A stretch of DNA of 64,000 nucleotides from Kitasatospora sp. MAP12-44. Its GTDB lineage: Bacteria; Actinomycetota; Actinomycetes; Streptomycetales; Streptomycetaceae. The stretch spans positions 4,650,001-4,714,000 of the forward strand of contig NZ_JARZAE010000004.1 of the NCBI RefSeq assembly GCF_029892095.1, read 5' to 3'. Within the stretch, counting starts at the first letter, position 1. Each line of letters opens with the position of its first letter. The translations under genes and the position numbers were made by a program. Of this stretch, positions 59,349 to 64,000 are shown one piece after another. The notes beneath the pieces are model-generated. The model saw only the letters and a list, made by a program, of their open reading frames with translations, was not told where the DNA came from and ran no database searches.

Positions 59349-61634
59349 TTAGCCGGCGGCGGGCGAGGTGCGGTGCAGCAGGAGCAGGGCGACGTCGTCG
59401 GGGCGGGAGTTGCGTTCCGTCACGTTCAGGGTCAGCAGGTCGGCCAGCCGCTCGAGCGCGGCTGCCGGGCCGACCCGGCCGGGGCCGGCCTGCCGGCTCC
59501 ACAACTCCAGCCCGCCGAGCATCCGTTGCACCGACTCGTCGTAGTCCTCGGCGCGGTCCTCGACCAGCCCGTCGGTGTAGCTGAGCAGCGTCTCGCCCAG
59601 GCCGAGCCGCTCAACGGCCAGCGGGTAGGCGGCAGTCGGGTCCACGCCGAGCGGCGGGCCGCCGGGCAGCTCCAGCTCGACGGCCCTGCCGTCCGAGATC
59701 CGCACCGGCGCGGGGTGCCCGGCCCGGGCGCCGCACACCACGCCGTCGGCGAGGTCCAGCGTCAAGTAGAGGCAGGTGGCGAAGAGTTCGGTGTCCAGCT
59801 CGGCGAGCAGCCGGCTGGTGCGGGCCAGCGTGGCGGCCGGATCGTGGCCGTCCGTCGCGTACGCCCGCAGGCCGCTGCGCAGTTGGCCCATCACGGCGGT
59901 CGCCTCGGCGTTGTGCCCCTGGACGTCGCCGATCACCATGCCGACCTTGCCGGCGGACAGCCGGAACAGGTCGTACCAGTCGCCGCCGATCTGCATGCCC
60001 TCGGTGCTCGGCAGGTAGCGGGCCGCCGCGGTCAGCCCGGGCAGCGTGGGCAGGCTGCGCGGCAGCATCGCGCGCTGCAGCTCGGTGGCCCGGTGGTGGT
60101 GGGTGTCGTAGAGGCGGGCCCGCTCCAGCGACTGGGCGAGGATGCCGGCGAAGGCCGAGTAGAGCGTGCGGTCCTCGCGGCTGAAGGCCCGGTCGGTGGC
60201 GAAGGTGATCAGGCAGGAGCCGACCTGCCGCCCGGAGGCGACCAGCGGCAGCACCGCCCAGGCCGCCGGATTGGTGCCCGCTCCCGGTTCGCTGAAGAGC
60301 GGGACGGACCGGGCCAGCGACTGCTCCATCGCGCTGCTGGACAGCTCGTGCAGCCGGTTCAACTCGCCGCGGCGCGAGCCGCCGTAGACCGAGGGCGAGA
60401 CCGGCAGCAGCCGTCCCTCGTCCACCAGGTCGAGGACCAGGTCGGCGGCGCCCAGGGCCGGACGGGCGATGTCGGTCATCGCCTCGGTGACGTCGCGGAC
60501 CGTGACGGCTCGCGAGAGCGCCCGGGTCAGGGCAAGCAGCAGCGCGGATCGGGCCTCGGCCACCGGGGCGGCGGCCGGCTCGGCGGCGGGCTCCGGCGAC
60601 TGGCCGCGGTCGCGCTCCACCAGCAGACCGGCGATCCGCACCGGCCGGCCGTGCACGTCGAGCAGCACCTCGCCGTGTTCGTCGACCGTGCTGGTCCCGC
60701 CGTCCGGGCGGATCACCCGGTAGCCGAGCCGGTACGGGCCGGCGCTCGCCAGCGCGTCCACCAGGGCGGCCTGCACGTCGGCCAGGTCCTCGGGGTGCAC
60801 CAGGCTGCCGAGGTCGGGAGCGGGGAGCGGCCCGCCGTCGGTGGGCGCCACCCGGCCGACCACCCGGTAGGCGCTGGCGTCCCAGGCGGTCTCGCCGGTG
60901 ACCAGGTCCCGTTCGAAGGCGCCCGCCCCGGCCGCCCGGAGCGCGTCGGCGAGCAGCGGCTGCGCCAGGTAGCCGTCGGGCTGCTCGGCGTGTGTCCGCA
61001 CGCCCCGCGGGGCGCCGTCGACGGCGGGTCCGTGGTCGATCAGATGGGCCAGCCGGTGGGCGCAGGACTCCGCGAGCAGGGCCAGCGCGTCCAGGTCGCG
61101 GCGCGGCACGGTGCCGCGGTGGGCCAGCGAGAGGGCAAGCACGCCGAGCTCGCGGTCGTCCACCAGCAGTGGCAGGGCGGCGACGGCGACCAGGCCGGTG
61201 CCGAAGCCGGCCACCGGGTTCGGGAAGTGCACGCTGGACCGCTCGGGGCTGAGCAGCACCGGCTCGCGGCGGCGCAGGGCGACGGCGGCGGGCAGGTCGC
61301 CGGCCGGGTCGATGGTCCCGTATCGCTCGTGCGCCCATTCGGGGAGCCCGTTGGAGACGGTCAGCCGCAGCATGCCGGCGGCGTCCAGCAGGTAGATCGC
61401 GGAGCCCTCGCCGGTGATCCAGCCCGGGCCCTCGGCGAGCAGCGTGCCGAGCATCTCGGCGGCGCTGGTGCAGCGCAGCAGGATCCGTGCGCAGCTCACG
61501 GTGGAGCGGGCCGAGGAACGGGTGGAGGAGTGTCCGGACGAGCGGGTGGAGGAGTGGGCGGAGGTGCGGTCGCCGCTGGTGCCCGGGTCACCGGGGCCGG
61601 GTGACGGGGGCGGCCAAGGCGAGGTCAGATCCAT
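59349..61634 (-). CDS. GAF/PAS sensor with PP2C-type SpoIIE phosphatase domain
   Basis: A 761-residue signalling phosphatase. An N-terminal GAF-like module (residues about 60-210: ITGEGSAIYLLDAAGMLRLTVSNGLP) is followed by a PAS module (FERDLVTGETAWDASAYRVVGRVAPTDGG...LGYRVIRPDGGTSTVDEHGEVLLD). A second GAF (ALSRAVTVRDVTEAMTDIARPALGAADLVLDLVDEG) precedes the C-terminal SpoIIE domain (IGGDWYDLFRLSAGKVGMVIGDVQGHNAEATAVMGQLRS; SYTDGLVEDRAEDYDESVQRM). Such proteins dephosphorylate anti-sigma-factor antagonists. No kinase or STAS partner lies adjacent. Translation starts at ATG 61634. Confidence 0.94.
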   Translation of the reverse strand: MDLTSPWPPPSPGPGDPGTSGDRTSAHSSTRSSGHSSTRSSARSTVSCARILLRCTSAAEMLGTLLAEGPGWITGEGSAIYLLDAAGMLRLTVSNGLPEWAHERYGTIDPAGDLPAAVALRRREPVLLSPERSSVHFPNPVAGFGTGLVAVAALPLLVDDRELGVLALSLAHRGTVPRRDLDALALLAESCAHRLAHLIDHGPAVDGAPRGVRTHAEQPDGYLAQPLLADALRAAGAGAFERDLVTGETAWDASAYRVVGRVAPTDGGPLPAPDLGSLVHPEDLADVQAALVDALASAGPYRLGYRVIRPDGGTSTVDEHGEVLLDVHGRPVRIAGLLVERDRGQSPEPAAEPAAAPVAEARSALLLALTRALSRAVTVRDVTEAMTDIARPALGAADLVLDLVDEGRLLPVSPSVYGGSRRGELNRLHELSSSAMEQSLARSVPLFSEPGAGTNPAAWAVLPLVASGRQVGSCLITFATDRAFSREDRTLYSAFAGILAQSLERARLYDTHHHRATELQRAMLPRSLPTLPGLTAAARYLPSTEGMQIGGDWYDLFRLSAGKVGMVIGDVQGHNAEATAVMGQLRSGLRAYATDGHDPAATLARTSRLLAELDTELFATCLYLTLDLADGVVCGARAGHPAPVRISDGRAVELELPGGPPLGVDPTAAYPLAVERLGLGETLLSYTDGLVEDRAEDYDESVQRMLGGLELWSRQAGPGRVGPAAALERLADLLTLNVTERNSRPDDVALLLLHRTSPAAG

Positions 61635-61792
61635 CCGAGGCCCCTCTGCTGGTCCACAGGCGGGCGGCGCCGCTGACGCACATGTCGGTGAATATCCTAT
61701 TTGCTCCCGCCGCGTTCGGCGGGTATTCGCCGGACGTTCAGCTCGCGAGCGAGCGGGTACTGGCGGGTACTGGCAGCTGCTACTGGCAGGTG

Positions 61793-62008
61793 CTACTGGC
61801 CGTCGCTCTCGCCGTACGAGGCCTGCGGCCGGGCGGGGACGGTGCGCATCGAGCGCAGGCCGCGGACGATCGCGAAGGCGCGGCGGGCCTCGCCGGCCCA
61901 GCCGAGCGGCGCGCCGCCGGTCGGGGCGGTCGCCGACCGAGCGATGCGGCGCTGCGCGGGGATCACGCCGGCGGCGGTCGGGGCGCTGGTGCTGGTCGGC
62001 TGCGTCAT
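61793..62008 (-). CDS. Hypothetical small basic protein (71 aa)
   Basis: A possible gene: Met at 62008 behind AGAGGACGAAGG gives 71 residues, TQPTSTSAPTAAGVIPAQRRIARS followed by WAGEARRAFAIVRGLRSMRTVPARPQASYGESDGQ. It has an Arg-rich middle, no membrane segment and no known family. Other frames are also open here, so the coding call rests mainly on the ribosome-binding site. The remaining sequence up to the phosphatase start contains short GGGTACTGGC / GCTACTGGC direct repeats (61755-61800). Confidence 0.35.
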   Translation of the reverse strand: MTQPTSTSAPTAAGVIPAQRRIARSATAPTGGAPLGWAGEARRAFAIVRGLRSMRTVPARPQASYGESDGQ

Positions 62009-62399
62009 GGGCCTTCGTCCTCTGCTACTACCTGGGCCTGGACCCACTCCGGTCAGTCTGACCGGAGTCCGGAGACGAATCGGTCTCGGTACCCACCCGA
62101 ATCGATACCAGATGGACTGAATTCCTATCCGATGAACCCAACGCCTGGCTAGAGCATGGCCAGTGAGCGCGGTGAGAAAACCCTGAGACCGGCTGAAGTC
62201 TGGCCGGAGACCTGGCGGGAGACGCCGACGCCCGTCGCACGCTGCGGGTGGACCCGGAGGTGACACGGGTGACCGGCAGTGCCCACGGCCCCGAAGGGCC
62301 CGGGCCGTGCGACGGGGCGGCGGAGAAGGAGAAGCAGAAGGAGAAGCGGATGCGGGACTGGTACGCCCCGCGGGTGATGCTCGGCGGTCGGTCCAAGCC
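62009..62399. other. Intergenic region without a convincing gene
   Basis: A 391-bp stretch. A plus-strand frame at 62248-62448 (Lys/Glu-rich AAEKEKQKEKRMRDWYAPRVMLGG) has no good start signal and overlaps the secreted-peptide gene, so it is not called. GAAGGAGAAGCAGAAGGAGAAG near 62325 is a short purine-rich direct repeat. GGCCCCGAAGGGCCCGGGCC at about 62290 could form a weak hairpin. Confidence 0.4.
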
Positions 62400-62591
62400 T
62401 CAGTGCTGGGTGGTGTCGGCGCTCGGCTCCTCCACGACCGGGTGCTGACCGTTCACCGTGCCGGTGTGGTCGACCGCGTGGGTGTCGCCCGGGCCGCCGT
62501 CAGGGGCGGCCGCGTGGGTCTGCGGGGAGGCCAGCGACAGCACCACACCGGTGGCGAGCGAGGCGAACGCGAGCATGCTTCGTTTCTTCAT
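62400..62591 (-). CDS. Small secreted peptide (63 aa)
   Basis: A 63-residue precursor. KKRSMLAFASLATGVVLSLASPQTHAAAP is a Sec signal peptide with cleavage near HAA-AP, leaving about 35 residues rich in Asp/Gly/His/Thr (DGGPGDTHAVDHTGTVNGQHPVVEEPS). There are no cysteines, and no family is known to me. It could be a small secreted or cell-wall protein. It precedes a lipoprotein gene in the opposite sense of coding order (both minus), separated by 61 bp, possibly on the same transcript. Confidence 0.7.
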   Translation of the reverse strand: MKKRSMLAFASLATGVVLSLASPQTHAAAPDGGPGDTHAVDHTGTVNGQHPVVEEPSADTTQH

Positions 62592-62652
62592 ACCCGCTCA
62601 ACGGCCGACCCGGCCGGGAGTCACGGTCGGGTCGGCTTCAACGGTGCTCCAC

Positions 62653-63339
62653 TCAGGGGTGGTAGAGCTCGGCGATGCTGGTGATCAGGCCGGAGCCGTT
62701 GACGGTGATGTCGTACATGTTGCCGTAGCAGCTGTACGGGTCCTGCCCGCTGGGGTTCTGGGTGCAGTGGTCGATGTGCGTCAGCAGGTCGGTGACCGAG
62801 ACGGCCTTGGTGCCGTCCGACACGTAGTTCCCGACCAGCGTGGCCTTGGCACCGGGGGCGAAGTTGTAGCCGCTGTTCGGAGCGACGGCCTCGTAGTAGC
62901 CGTCGTTCGGGACGTCCGGGCCGCAGATGAACTTCGTCGCGTTCGCGCCGATCCGGTCCGGGTTGCCCCAGGCCACCGTCGCGTTGATCACCGTGTGGCC
63001 CGGCTTCTTCGCGTTGGCCGTGCAGTCGGCGCTCGGGGTGGGCTTGGCGGCCGACGGCTTCGCGGTGGGCTTGCCGGACGGGGTCGCGGCGGTCGGCTTC
63101 GCGGCAGACGGCTTGGCGGCCGAGGGCTGCCCGGCCGAGGGCTGCGTGGACGTCACGCCGATCGGGTCGGCGTTCAGGCTCGGGTTCGCGCTCGGGTGCG
63201 CGCCCGGGGCGCTCGCGGCGGCGGAGCCCGCGCTGGTGCCGGCGCCGCCGGACGTGCTGTCGGGGCCGCAGGCGGTGAGCGAGAGGGTCAGCGCGGTGGT
63301 GAGCAGAGCGAAGCTGGTGAGAAGTCGGCGGTTGCGCAT
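62653..63339 (-). CDS. Putative lipoprotein with Ala/Pro/Ser/Lys repeat linker
   Basis: A 228-residue lipoprotein. The signal RNRRLLTSFALLTTALTLSLTAC ends in the lipobox LTAC, lipidation at Cys24. A linker of SAAKPSAAKPTAATPSGKPTAKPSAAKPTPSA (residues about 70-103) leads to a C-terminal globular part with Cys pairs (SADCTANAKKPGH, FICGPDVPNDGYY, HCTQNPSGQDPYSCYGNMYD), probably disulfide-bonded. The closing YDITVNGSGLITSIAELYHP is reminiscent of secreted streptomycete proteins of unknown role. The ATG at 63339 has a GGGGGACACCACC context. Function unknown. Confidence 0.82.
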   Translation of the reverse strand: MRNRRLLTSFALLTTALTLSLTACGPDSTSGGAGTSAGSAAASAPGAHPSANPSLNADPIGVTSTQPSAGQPSAAKPSAAKPTAATPSGKPTAKPSAAKPTPSADCTANAKKPGHTVINATVAWGNPDRIGANATKFICGPDVPNDGYYEAVAPNSGYNFAPGAKATLVGNYVSDGTKAVSVTDLLTHIDHCTQNPSGQDPYSCYGNMYDITVNGSGLITSIAELYHP

Positions 63340-63468
63340 GGTGGTGTCCCCCTGGGGTCGAAGCGGCCGCCCTTGCGGCCACCGTCATCCAGCAACACGT
63401 GGCCGCCCGCCGCTTCGGTCACCCGTGTTTCACGCCTGTGACGAACGTGGGCGTCCTGTGACGAAAGC

Positions 63469-64000
63469 TCAGCTGTTCGGCCAGCCGCGCAGCCCGCTGG
63501 TCAGCACCGCGATCAGCCGGTCCTGGGTGACCGCGAGGTCCTCGCGCAGCTGGAAGGCGCCGGCGATGGTCAGCGAGGCGAAGCCGTGCGAGAGGGCGCG
63601 GACGGTCCGGGCGGCGTGGATCGCCTCGGAGTCCTCGATGCCGTAGTCGCGCAGCACCCCGATGATCGTCTCGACCAGCCGGGAGCCCGCCCGCACCAAC
63701 TCGTCGTCTGCGGTGGCCGGCGCCTGCGGCAGGGCGGCGTAGCGGCGCGGGTGCTCGGTGGCGTAGCCGTGGTACGCCCGCAGCAGTGCGGTGACGGCCT
63801 CGTCGCCGCCGAGGCCGGCGGTCTCCCGGTCCAGGCGGTCGGCGAGATCCTCGGTCACCCGGATCGCGATCAGCCGGCGCAGCGAGCCCAGGCCGCCCGG
63901 CACGTGCTTGTACAGGGACGGGGTGGCCACGCCCGCGCGCGCCGCCACGCCGGCCAGGGTGAGGGCGTCGGGGCCCTCGTCGTCGATCAGCGCGAGGGCG
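63469..64000 (-). CDS. TetR family transcriptional regulator, 5' end outside window
   Basis: The visible part of a TetR/AcrR regulator whose start lies beyond the right edge. The HTH is seen as ALALIDDEGPDALTLAGVAARAGVATPSLYKHVPGGLGSLRRLIA. Then a C-terminal domain of the TetR_C_33/WHG type (LLRAYHGYATEHPRRYAALPQAP, RALSHGFASLTIAGAFQLREDLAVTQDRLIAVLTSGL). The WHG variant here reads SHGFASL. The target genes are not in view. It is convergent-free, with 129 bp separating it from the lipoprotein gene. Confidence 0.9.
   Translation of the reverse strand, partial: ALALIDDEGPDALTLAGVAARAGVATPSLYKHVPGGLGSLRRLIAIRVTEDLADRLDRETAGLGGDEAVTALLRAYHGYATEHPRRYAALPQAPATADDELVRAGSRLVETIIGVLRDYGIEDSEAIHAARTVRALSHGFASLTIAGAFQLREDLAVTQDRLIAVLTSGLRGWPNS

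Noticed and set aside
62248-62448. 66-residue Lys/Glu-rich plus-strand frame
   Set aside because: No start signal, overlaps the antisense secreted-peptide gene that has a clear signal peptide.

Overview
The window is high-GC DNA (about 70-73 % by eye) from a filamentous actinomycete of the Streptomycetaceae. I favour Kitasatospora or a close Streptomyces relative. The reasons are bldC, a DUF3073 protein, a leucine/valine dehydrogenase, DUF397/XRE regulator sets, an AfsA/GBL-receptor signalling pair, and frequent GTG, TTG and leaderless starts. The genus assignment is inference.

Layout. 0-4.8 kb: the end of a LamG-domain secreted protein, a LURP-one-like protein, a large membrane protein of unknown function and a GNAT acetyltransferase. 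4.8-18.5 kb is conserved chromosomal core: purA, a lipid-kinase-like gene, purF, purM, DUF3073, branched-chain amino-acid dehydrogenase, a conserved hypothetical, bldC, tRNA-Asp and the RNA helicase hrpA. 18.6-26.1 kb is accessory DNA placed between hrpA and a tRNA-Phe/Asp/Glu cluster. It carries a glycosyltransferase, a DUF1348 protein, a GlxA-type regulator, a divergent pair resembling the orthosomycin-resistance rRNA methyltransferases AviRb and AviRa, and then a roughly 3-kb element bounded by a perfect 46-bp duplication of the 3' half of tRNA-Phe. 26.3-32.5 kb returns to core-like genes: a zincin-type metallopeptidase, a lipoprotein, a DEAD-box helicase with a very repetitive tail, a PARG/macro-like protein followed by a Pol-beta-type nucleotidyltransferase, and tRNA-Lys.

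32.6-34.1 kb is a mobile-element scar beside tRNA-Lys: an IS3-type orfA fragment, a tyrosine integrase without its N-terminus, and the tail of a luciferase-like monooxygenase. 34.1-41.2 kb holds two RNA-methyltransferase-type genes, an SDR, a gamma-butyrolactone system (AfsA-type synthase divergent from a TetR receptor around a clear autoregulatory element, plus a flavin reductase and a second receptor-like TetR gene) and an EspR-like XRE regulator. 41.2-49 kb: 3-hydroxyisobutyryl-CoA hydrolase, a beta-phosphoglucomutase/GH65 phosphorylase operon, and two tandemly duplicated secreted S53 (sedolisin) peptidases.

49-55 kb looks eroded: an antitoxin-like gene with a five-codon stub where a toxin would be, two DUF397 genes with their XRE partner, small hypotheticals, a frameshifted pseudogene, and a divergent SecA-like ATPase. 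55-64 kb: a HAD phosphatase, an XRE-cupin regulator with paired operators and a DUF6126 membrane peptide, a MocR regulator divergent from an AhpD-like/PEP-mutase-like operon, a PAS/GAF/SpoIIE phosphatase, secreted small proteins and the beginning of a TetR gene.

The main themes are purine synthesis and amino-acid catabolism in the core, developmental and signalling regulators (BldC, GBL system, XRE families), RNA modification (five methyltransferase-type genes plus two helicases), and two tRNA-targeted insertion scars.
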